From CAXSEF01 sp050955025 (lineage in GTDB: Bacteria > Pseudomonadota > Alphaproteobacteria > Acetobacterales > Acetobacteraceae), in NCBI GenBank assembly GCA_050955025.1, contig JBPBQX010000005.1, positions 1 through 22,892 on the forward strand: a stretch of 22,892 nucleotides of DNA, read 5' to 3'. Positions 7,030-12,626 of the stretch are shown here, piece after piece; position 1 is the first letter of the stretch; each line of letters opens with the position of its first letter. The notes under the pieces were generated by a model. The model was given only the letters and a program-made list of their open reading frames with translations. It was not told where the DNA came from and made no database searches. The position numbers and the translations under genes are program-made.

Positions 7030-7956
7030 GTGGTGGCGCGGGCGTCGGGGTGGGGCGACCTCGTGGCGGACCTGGGCGCGGACCTGGGGGATGCCGGGAC
7101 GTGGCTGATGCATCTGTCGCCGCACGACCTGCCGGGGGCGGGGCGCGCGGCGCTGGTGGCCGCCGCGGTGGCCGGGGTGGCGCGGGTTGCGGGGCGCAAC
7201 GGGCGGCTGGGGGCCGCGGCGGGGGCGCTGGGGCTGCTGGCAGGCTGGGGGGTGCTGGGGGTTTCGCACGCGGCGGGGCCGGGTTCGGGCGAGGCGGCGT
7301 GGCGGCTGGCGGCGGTGGCCGCGGCGGTGATCGGCGTGCTGCTGGGGGGCGACGCGGTGCCGCGGCGGGCGCGGCCGCTGCTGCCGTTCGCGCTGGGAGC
7401 GGCGTCGGGGTGGTGGCTCGCGGGGGCGCCGCTGCACGGGGCGCGGCTGCTGCACGGGGTCACGGCGGCGGCGCTGCTGGGGGCGGCGATGGACGTGGCG
7501 GCGCGCAGGCTCGGGCGCGGGGCGGGGGCGTCGCGCGGCGGGCGGGGGCGGAAGGATGCGGGGGCCGTGCCGTCGGCGGCCGGGCCGGAGGGGGTGGTCG
7601 TGCTCGCGGCGGCGCTGGCGCTGGGCGGGGGGCTGCTGGCGGCGGGCGTGGGCGCGGGGTCGGGGGCGTTCGCGGCGGCGCTGGTGGCCGTGGCGGTGGC
7701 GGCGGCGCTGCTGCCGGGGCCGGAAGGGGTGGCCGGGCTGGCGGCCGGCGTGCTGGCGGCGGGGATGGCGGCGGCGCTGGGGCAGGGGCACTGGCTGCGG
7801 CTGCCGATCGCGGAGGACTGGGCGGTGGACGCGGCGGCGCTGTCGCCGCTCGTGGTCGTGGCGATGGGGGGACGGCTGGCGCGGCGCTGGGGGGCGGCGG
7901 GGCCGTGCGGGGCGGCGGCGGCACTGGGGGCTGCGGTGCTGGGGCTGGCGCGGTAG
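7030..7956 (+). CDS. Hypothetical polytopic membrane protein
   Basis: A 308-residue frame opens with GTG at 7030, 25 nt after argG; an alternative ATG lies at 7108. I do not recognise the family. The sequence is dominated by Ala, Gly, Leu and Val, with about eight hydrophobic segments, for example GRAALVAAAVAGVARVAG, AAWRLAAVAAAVIGVLLGG, LLPFALGAASGWWLAG and a long run around residues 195-250. A basic loop occurs at about 160-177 (RRLGRG...RGGRGRK), consistent with a cytoplasmic loop. The base composition is extreme even for this window. It could be co-transcribed with argG. It ends just before repeat A3, which separates it from the convergent DHH gene. The hydrophobic periodicity and absence of stops support a real gene, but a GC-driven chance frame cannot be fully excluded. 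Confidence 0.55.
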   Translation: MVARASGWGDLVADLGADLGDAGTWLMHLSPHDLPGAGRAALVAAAVAGVARVAGRNGRLGAAAGALGLLAGWGVLGVSHAAGPGSGEAAWRLAAVAAAVIGVLLGGDAVPRRARPLLPFALGAASGWWLAGAPLHGARLLHGVTAAALLGAAMDVAARRLGRGAGASRGGRGRKDAGAVPSAAGPEGVVVLAAALALGGGLLAAGVGAGSGAFAAALVAVAVAAALLPGPEGVAGLAAGVLAAGMAAALGQGHWLRLPIAEDWAVDAAALSPLVVVAMGGRLARRWGAAGPCGAAAALGAAVLGLAR

Positions 7957-7969
7957 CGCTGAGCGGAAG

Positions 7970-8093
7970 AAAGCATGGGCTCTGCCCAAACCCGCAAAGG
8001 GTCCGAGGACCCTTTGATCCCTTTCCTTAAGTAAAGGCGATCCAAGGGCCCAGCCCTTGGCGGAGTTTGAGGCAGAGCCTCAACCTTGCTTTC
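7970..8093 (+). repeat. Structured intergenic repeat, family A, copy A3 (full length)
   Basis: This copy fills the gap between two convergent genes. Hairpins: tgggc/gccca, caaagggtcc/ggaccctttg, ccaagggc/gcccttgg and tgaggc/gcctca. It ends aaccttgctttc. The DHH gene stop (8097-8099) lies three bases beyond it. It could serve as a bidirectional terminator, although there is no terminal U-run. Confidence 0.85.
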
Positions 8094-8096
8094 TGT

Positions 8097-9047
8097 TCAG
8101 GCGGCGGCCCTGGACGGGCTCGGCGACAGGGCCTCGATCAGCTCGGCCTTGACGGCCTCGGCGCGCTCGTTAGGGATCTGGCAGGTGCCGGCGGCGCGGT
8201 GGCCGCCGCCGCCGTAGCCGAGGCAGACCGCGCCGACGTCGACCGGGGAGTTGCGGTCGATGATCGACTTGCCGATGGCGAACACCGTGTTCTGGCGCTT
8301 CGCGCCCCACAGCACGTGGGCGGAGATGTCGCACTCGGGGAACATGGCGTACACGGCGAAGCGGTTGCCGGCGTAGATCGTCTCCTCGTCGCGCAGGTCG
8401 ACCACGGCGAGGGTGTTGTGCACGCTGGTGCAGCGGCGGAGCTGGTCGGCGAAGGCGTCGCGGTGGGCGGCGTAGAGCTCCACGCGCTCGCGCACGTCGG
8501 GCAGGGCGAGGACCTCGTCGATGGAGTGGTCCCGGCAGCGCTCGATCAGGTGCATCATCAGGTCGTAGTTCGAGATGCGGAAGTCGCGGAAGCGGCCCAG
8601 CCCGGTGCGGCTGTCCATCAGGAAGTTGAGCAGCACCCAGCCCTTCGGGTCGAGGATCTCGTCGCGCGAGTACTGCGCGGAGTCGGCCTGGTCCACGGCG
8701 GCCATCAGCTCGTCGCTGACGCGCGGGAAGGCGGCCTTGCCGCCGAAGTGGCGGTAGACGACGCGGGCGGCGGAGGGGGCGTCGGCGTCGATCACCTGGC
8801 CGGGGGCCATGGACGCGCCGTTGCGCATGGTTTCGCTGTGGTGGTGGTCGAAGGAGAGGAAGGCGCCCGGGACGTAGGGGAGGTTGGTCACGATGTCGCG
8901 GCCGGTGATCTCCACCTTGCCGTCCTGCATGTCCTTGGGGTGGACGAACTTGACCTCGTCGATCAGGTCCAGCTCGCGCAGGAGCATGCCGCAGACCAGG
9001 CCGTCGAAGTCGCTGCGGGTGACGAGGCGATGCTTGGGGGTCGTCAT
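8097..9047 (-). CDS. DHH-superfamily phosphoesterase (exopolyphosphatase-like)
   Basis: The product has 316 residues from ATG 9047. DHH-family metal-binding motifs are present: TRSDFDGLVCG (10-20), the signature FDHHHSE (66-72) and AAVDQADS. The C-terminal DHHA1 domain contains GGGGHRAAGTC (279-289), the substrate-binding glycine/histidine motif. Relatives cleave phosphodiester or phosphoanhydride bonds (NrnA, GdpP, PPX1, RecJ). Alphaproteobacterial members of this type are often labelled exopolyphosphatase, but the substrate cannot be read from sequence. It has no signal peptide, so it is probably cytoplasmic. It is monocistronic as far as can be seen, with repeat A3 directly 3' of it. The superfamily call is confident; the substrate is open. 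Confidence 0.88.
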   Translation of the reverse strand: MTTPKHRLVTRSDFDGLVCGMLLRELDLIDEVKFVHPKDMQDGKVEITGRDIVTNLPYVPGAFLSFDHHHSETMRNGASMAPGQVIDADAPSAARVVYRHFGGKAAFPRVSDELMAAVDQADSAQYSRDEILDPKGWVLLNFLMDSRTGLGRFRDFRISNYDLMMHLIERCRDHSIDEVLALPDVRERVELYAAHRDAFADQLRRCTSVHNTLAVVDLRDEETIYAGNRFAVYAMFPECDISAHVLWGAKRQNTVFAIGKSIIDRNSPVDVGAVCLGYGGGGHRAAGTCQIPNERAEAVKAELIEALSPSPSRAAA

Positions 9048-9227
9048 GAAAGGGGGGCACCCATCCGGTTGAGTGCGGCCACCATGACGGGGAAAAGCTA
9101 AGGCGGGGTTACGGCGCGGACCGGCAGGATCACGGCCCGCGGGCGGCGCGGCTGGAGCGGGGGGCCTGCGTGGCAGGGACGCCGGGCGGACAGGCGGGCG
9201 GCGCGGCGTGCGGTCGGGAGACAGAGG

Positions 9228-9251
9228 CTGCGCGGCCGGGTGGCCGCGCAG
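9228..9251 (-). terminator. Perfect 10-bp hairpin after the FYDLN-acid gene
   Basis: ctgcgcggcc / gggt / ggccgcgcag forms a perfect 10-bp stem with a 4-nt loop. It begins 10 nt beyond the stop codon of the minus-strand FYDLN-acid gene. Only a weak pyrimidine run (CTCTGTCTCCC) follows on that strand, so it is an atypical high-GC terminator or an RNA-stabilising hairpin. Confidence 0.5.
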
Positions 9252-9261
9252 GGGCGAGGGT

Positions 9262-9591
9262 CTAGCGCTCGGTCTCGTCGCTGTCGGGCTCGACCTCGAC
9301 GTCGCTGATCGCCTCGGCGTCGTCGTCCTCCTCGAGCTCGGCGGCGTCGTCGAGGACGTCCTCCTCCTCGGTTTCCTCGTCGGCCGTCTCCGCCTCGGCC
9401 TCCACGGGGGCGACCTTCTTCGGGCGCTTGTCCTCGACGGCGTTGCCGCCGGAGGGGCGGCGGGCGCGGGGCTGCTCGATCGGCTGCTCCGTGTCGCACT
9501 TCGGGCAGATCGCGGGGACGCGGCCGAGGTCGTAGAAGCGGGCCGCGCAGTTCACGCAGATGCGCTTGGTACCGAGTTCTGGCTTGGCCAT
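9262..9591 (-). CDS. FYDLN-acid (TIGR02300) family protein
   Basis: The product has 109 residues from ATG 9591, with GAAGG upstream. An N-terminal zinc-ribbon-like module has CVNC at 12-15 and CPKC at 29-32, with the family signature FYDL (19-22) followed by GR where the family name has N. A basic linker (RARRPSGGN, DKRPKK) leads to an extremely acidic C-terminal tail from about residue 60, with mostly Glu and Asp residues. This architecture defines TIGR02300, a conserved alphaproteobacterial family of unknown function, plausibly nucleic-acid- or protein-associated. In related genomes it often lies close to aroA; here it is divergent from aroA with repeat A4 in between. The family identity is confident; the role is unknown. 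Confidence 0.88.
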   Translation of the reverse strand: MAKPELGTKRICVNCAARFYDLGRVPAICPKCDTEQPIEQPRARRPSGGNAVEDKRPKKVAPVEAEAETADEETEEEDVLDDAAELEEDDDAEAISDVEVEPDSDETER

Positions 9592-9697
9592 GGTGCAGCC
9601 TTCGTGACGGAGCGGCGGAGGGCGCGCCCCATGACACCTGCGCGCGGGCAAGTCAAACCGGCGGGGCCGGCAGGATGGCCTGGCAGGGCAAGCAGCA

Positions 9698-9820
9698 AGC
9701 AAGGCCGGGCTCTGCCCGGACCCGCAAAGGGCCGGGAGGCCCTTTGATCCCTTGACCTAGGGGAAGCCATCCAAGGGGCTTCCCTTGGCGGAGTCCAGAG
9801 GCAGAGCCTCTGGCCTTGCT
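9698..9820 (+). repeat. Structured intergenic repeat, family A, copy A4 (full length)
   Basis: This copy has terminal agcaagg/ccttgct. Hairpins: ccgggc/gcccgg, caaagggcc/ggccctttg, ccaaggg/cccttgg and cagaggc/gcctctg. It is the only copy located 5' to two divergent genes, in the aroA leader, about 46 nt upstream of the aroA start. There it could influence aroA expression. Confidence 0.85.
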
Positions 9821-9865
9821 GCCCTGCTTCGCGCATCAGTGAGGGTCTTCGCGCACAGGAAATGG

Positions 9866-11938
9866 ATGCCCGTCATGGACGCTCGGCCGCTTCGCTCGTC
9901 ATCGCCCGCGGCGCCGCTGCGGGGGCGCGTCGCCGTGCCGGGCGACAAGTCGGTCAGCCACCGCGCGCTGATGTTCGCGGGGCTGGCGGTGGGCGAGACG
10001 CGGATCGAGGGGCTGCTGGAGGGCGAGGACGTGCTGCGCACGGCGCAGGCGATGCGGGCGCTGGGGGCGGAGGTGGTGCGCGAGGGCGGCGGTGCGTGGC
10101 GGGTGTGGGGGCGCGGGGTCGGCGGGCTCGTGGAGCCGGCGGACGTGCTGGACATGGGGAACTCGGGGACGGGGGCGCGGCTGCTCGCGGGGATTCTTGC
10201 CAGCCATCCGATGTTCTCGGTGATGACGGGGGACGCGAGCCTGCGGGGGCGGCCGATGCGCAGGGTGAGCGAGCCGCTGGCGCTGTGCGGGGCCAGGTTC
10301 ACGGGGCGCGAGGGGGGGCGGCTGCCGATGGCGATCGAGGGGACGGGGAGCGCGCTGCCGATCGAGTACCGCGTGCCGGTGGCGTCGGCGCAGGTGAAGT
10401 CGGCGGTGCTGCTCGCCGGGCTGAACGCGCGGGGGCGGACCCGGGTGGAGGAGGCGGTGGCCACGCGCGACCACACGGAGGCGATGCTGCGGCATTTCGG
10501 GGCGGTGGTGCGCTCGGAGGTGTCGGGGACGGGGCGGGTGATCGAGCTGGAAGGGCAGCCGGAGCTGCGGGGCGCGGACGTGGCGGTGCCGGGCGATCCG
10601 TCGTCGGCGGCGTTCGCGGTGGTGGCCGCGCTGGTGGTGCCGGGGTCGCGGGTGGTGGTCGAGGGGGTGGGGCTCAACCCGCTGCGCACGGGGCTGTTCT
10701 CCGTGCTGCGGGAGATGGGGGCGTCGGTGGCGGTCGGGGGGGAGCGGGTCGCGGGGGGCGAGGCGGTGGGGGACCTCACGGTGGAGGCGGGGGTGCTGCG
10801 GGGGGTGGACGTGTCGCCCGAGGTGGTGCCGTCGATGGTGGACGAGTTCCCGGTGCTGGCGGTGGCGGCGGCGTGCGCCTCGGGGGTGACGCGGATGCGC
10901 GGGCTCGGGGAGCTGCGGGTCAAGGAGAGCGACCGGCTGGCGGCGACGGCGGCGCTGCTGGAGGCGAACGGCGTGCGGGTGGAGGTGGAGGGGGACGACC
11001 TGATCGTGCACGGGTGCGGGGGGCCGCCTCCCGGTGGCGGGCTGGTGCGGACGCACATGGACCACCGGCTGGCGATGAGTGCGCTGGTGCTGGGGATGGG
11101 GGCGCGCGAGGCGGTGCGGGTGGACGACGGGGCGTTCATCGACACGAGCTTCCCGGGGTTCGTGGCGCTGATGAACGCGCTGGGGGCGGCGATCGGGGAG
11201 GACGCGGGCGAGGACGGGGTGGGTGGCGGCGGGGCGGGGGGGGGGGCGGGGGGTGCCGGGGGGGGTGCCGGGGGGGGGGGGGGGGGGGGCGCGGGGGTGA
11301 GCGGGGTCGTGGCGGGGGTGCGGGTGGTCGCGGTGGACGGGCCGGCGGCGGCGGGGAAGGGGACGCTGTCGCGCAGGCTCGCGGGGGCGCTGGGGGTCGC
11401 GTACCTGGACACGGGGCTGCTGTATCGCGCGGTGGGGCGGGTGGTGCTCGCGGGGGGCGGCGATCCGGGGGATGCGGCGGCGGCGGAGCGGGCGGCGCTG
11501 GGGCTGCGGCCGGAGGACCTGGGGCGCGGGGACCTGCGCGGGGCGGAGGCGGACGCGGCGGCGAGCCTGGTGGCGGCGGTGCCGGGGGTCAGGGCGGCGC
11601 TGCTGGCGTTCCAGCGGCAGGTGGGGGCGGGCGGCGCCGTGCTCGACGGGCGCGACATCGGGACGGTGGTGTTCCCGGATGCGCGGGTGAAGCTGTTCGT
11701 CACGGCGAGCCCGGAGGCGCGGGCGCGGCGGCGGTGGCTGGAGGTGCAGGCGCGGGGCGAGGTGGTGGCGCCGGCCGCGGTGGCGGCGGAGATGGCCGCG
11801 CGGGATGCGCGCGACGCGGCGCGGGCGGTGGCGCCGCTGCGGCCGGCGGAGGGGGCGGTGGTGGTGGACACCACGGAGATGGACGCGGACGCGGTGTTCG
11901 CGCGGGCGCTGGAGGTCGTGCGGGCGGCGGGGTGGTGA
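9866..11938 (+). CDS. aroA: AroA-Cmk: EPSP synthase in frame with cytidylate kinase
   Basis: The continuous 690-residue frame begins at ATG 9866 (AGGA five bases upstream; ATG 9875 is an alternative). Residues 1 to about 450 are a class II EPSP synthase, converting shikimate-3-phosphate and PEP to EPSP. Visible sites are PGDKSVSHR (25-33: K28, S29, R33), GNSGTG (98-103), the PSMVDEFPVL catalytic Asp, RVKESDR and DHRLAMS. The position that is Ala100 in the glyphosate-tolerant CP4 enzyme is Gly101 here. A Gly-rich linker (about 451-477) contains 20 consecutive Gs (11270-11289). Residues from 478 are a complete cytidylate kinase: P-loop GPAAAGKGT (492-500), YLDTGLLYRAV, LDGRDIGTVVFPDA. If the G run were 19 long, AroA would stop at TGA 11298-11300, overlapping a Cmk GTG start. 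The fusion may therefore be real, phase-variable or a sequencing artefact. Confidence 0.85.
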   Translation: MPVMDARPLRSSSPAAPLRGRVAVPGDKSVSHRALMFAGLAVGETRIEGLLEGEDVLRTAQAMRALGAEVVREGGGAWRVWGRGVGGLVEPADVLDMGNSGTGARLLAGILASHPMFSVMTGDASLRGRPMRRVSEPLALCGARFTGREGGRLPMAIEGTGSALPIEYRVPVASAQVKSAVLLAGLNARGRTRVEEAVATRDHTEAMLRHFGAVVRSEVSGTGRVIELEGQPELRGADVAVPGDPSSAAFAVVAALVVPGSRVVVEGVGLNPLRTGLFSVLREMGASVAVGGERVAGGEAVGDLTVEAGVLRGVDVSPEVVPSMVDEFPVLAVAAACASGVTRMRGLGELRVKESDRLAATAALLEANGVRVEVEGDDLIVHGCGGPPPGGGLVRTHMDHRLAMSALVLGMGAREAVRVDDGAFIDTSFPGFVALMNALGAAIGEDAGEDGVGGGGAGGGAGGAGGGAGGGGGGGAGVSGVVAGVRVVAVDGPAAAGKGTLSRRLAGALGVAYLDTGLLYRAVGRVVLAGGGDPGDAAAAERAALGLRPEDLGRGDLRGAEADAAASLVAAVPGVRAALLAFQRQVGAGGAVLDGRDIGTVVFPDARVKLFVTASPEARARRRWLEVQARGEVVAPAAVAAEMAARDARDAARAVAPLRPAEGAVVVDTTEMDADAVFARALEVVRAAGW
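11216..11296 (+). repeat. G-rich low-complexity linker with a 20-G homopolymer
   Basis: The stretch between the AroA and Cmk domains is almost pure G, with repeated gggggtgccgg units. It ends in 20 uninterrupted Gs at 11270-11289. It encodes Gly with a few Ala and Val. Such a tract is prone to replication slippage and G-quadruplex formation, and is a weak spot for sequencing and assembly. Confidence 0.9.
11297..11938 (+). CDS. cmk: Cytidylate kinase, alternative independent start inside the AroA-Cmk frame
   Basis: Cmk phosphorylates CMP and dCMP with ATP. The GTG at 11297 gives 213 residues, the normal length of the family, with the P-loop starting 15 residues in, as expected for a stand-alone enzyme. 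An out-of-frame TGA begins one base after this GTG start (11298). With a G run one base shorter, AroA would stop there and produce the GTGA overlap also seen between the ialB-like gene and rlmN. In this assembly the region is read in frame with aroA, so this entry is an alternative reading of the same DNA, not an extra gene. Immediately upstream is only G-rich sequence, which could act as an imperfect Shine-Dalgarno. Confidence 0.6.
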   Translation: MSGVVAGVRVVAVDGPAAAGKGTLSRRLAGALGVAYLDTGLLYRAVGRVVLAGGGDPGDAAAAERAALGLRPEDLGRGDLRGAEADAAASLVAAVPGVRAALLAFQRQVGAGGAVLDGRDIGTVVFPDARVKLFVTASPEARARRRWLEVQARGEVVAPAAVAAEMAARDARDAARAVAPLRPAEGAVVVDTTEMDADAVFARALEVVRAAGW

Positions 11939-12060
11939 AGGCCAGGGCCCTGCCCTGGACCCGCAAAGGGCCCGAGGCCCTTTGATCCCTCTCCCTAAGG
12001 GATGCGTTCCAAGGGCGCAGCCTTTGGCGGAGTTTGAGGCGGCGCCTCAACCTTGCCTTC
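11939..12060 (+). repeat. Structured intergenic repeat, family A, copy A5 (full length)
   Basis: This copy starts right at the cmk stop and ends inside the minus-strand marR gene. Hairpins: ccagggc/gccctgg, caaagggcc/ggccctttg, ccaagggc/gcctttgg (one G-T pair) and tgaggc/gcctca. It ends ccttgccttc. It encodes the stop codon (11995-11997) and the last 21 codons of the MarR gene. Confidence 0.85.
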
Positions 12061-12543
12061 CGGCCGTGCGAGGGCCCGGGCGAGGACGGGGCCGAGCTGG
12101 TCCAGCTCGCGCAGGTGGGCGTCGGTCAGGCGGTGCAGGAGCGTGCGGGCGGCGTCGGTCAGCGCGAGCTCGGTGCGGCGGCGGTCGCCGGGGGCGGGGG
12201 TTCGGGTGAGCAGGGCGGCGTCGGCCATGCGCGCGGCCAGCTCGGCGGCGGTGTGGGGGGCGACGAGGAGGCGCTCGGCGAGCAGGCCGACGGTGGGGGC
12301 GGCGGGGCCGCGGTGGCCGGCGATGGCGAGCAGGGCCTGGTGCTGCTGGGCGGGGAGGCCGGCGGCGGCGGCGGCGGACTCGCTGAAGGCCAGGAAGCGG
12401 CGCAGCTCGTGGCGGAAGTCGGCGATGGCGGCGAACTGCGCGTGGGTCAGGCCGGCGGGCGCGGCCTCGGGCGGCGGCGGGGCGGCCGGCGTGGCGTTGG
12501 CGGGCGCGGCGGGGCGGGGCTTGCGGGGGGCGGCGGGGGGCAT
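11995..12543 (-). CDS. MarR-family transcriptional regulator
   Basis: The product has 182 residues from ATG 12543. After a Pro/Ala-rich leader (1-30), residues about 31-160 match the MarR winged helix-turn-helix: ADFRHELRRFLAFSE (dimer helix), LPAQQHQALLAIAGH, the recognition region VGLLAERLLVAPHTAAELAARMADAALL, the wing TPAPGDRRRTELALT, and a C-terminal dimer helix. MarR proteins are usually ligand-released repressors. The final 21 residues (EGKVEAPPQTPP..., 162-182) are encoded by repeat A5 read on the minus strand and are absent from the MarR fold, so the native stop appears to have been replaced. The gene is divergent from clcA, with a perfect palindrome in the 83-nt intergenic region. 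It probably represses clcA and possibly itself; this is inference. Confidence 0.85.
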   Translation of the reverse strand: MPPAAPRKPRPAAPANATPAAPPPPEAAPAGLTHAQFAAIADFRHELRRFLAFSESAAAAAGLPAQQHQALLAIAGHRGPAAPTVGLLAERLLVAPHTAAELAARMADAALLTRTPAPGDRRRTELALTDAARTLLHRLTDAHLRELDQLGPVLARALARPEGKVEAPPQTPPKAAPLERIP

Positions 12544-12570
12544 GGCGGCTCCTGGGCGCGGCGCGGGGGC

Positions 12571-12599
12571 TTGGACTATGTCGTGTTACGACATATGTT
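12571..12599 (+). promoter_or_regulatory. Candidate clcA promoter
   Basis: A -35-like TTGGAC (12571-12576), a 17-nt spacer and a -10-like TATGTT (12594-12599) lie 27 nt upstream of the clcA ATG. The spacer is almost entirely the palindrome at 12577-12595, so a bound repressor would block RNA polymerase directly. Inferred from sequence only. Confidence 0.5.
12577..12595. promoter_or_regulatory. Perfect 19-nt palindrome, likely MarR operator
   Basis: TATGTCGT-GTT-ACGACATA has perfect 8-bp arms with a 3-bp centre, a typical size and symmetry for a MarR dimer site. It is A/T-richer than its surroundings. It lies between the marR start (12543, minus) and the clcA start (12627, plus) and overlaps the spacer and -10 of the proposed clcA promoter. 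Confidence 0.7.
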
Positions 12600-12626
12600 C
12601 GGCGTCCCGGTTCGGAGGCGCCTCGC

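Noticed and set aside
4758..8030. 1090-codon open frame overlapping the SH3b gene, argG and the hydrophobic gene
   Set aside because: It is a product of the high GC content, out of frame with the clearly conserved ArgG.
9592..9865. A possible tRNA gene between the FYDLN-acid gene and aroA
   Set aside because: No T-loop-like ggttcga stretch or acceptor stem was found; the space is mostly repeat A4.
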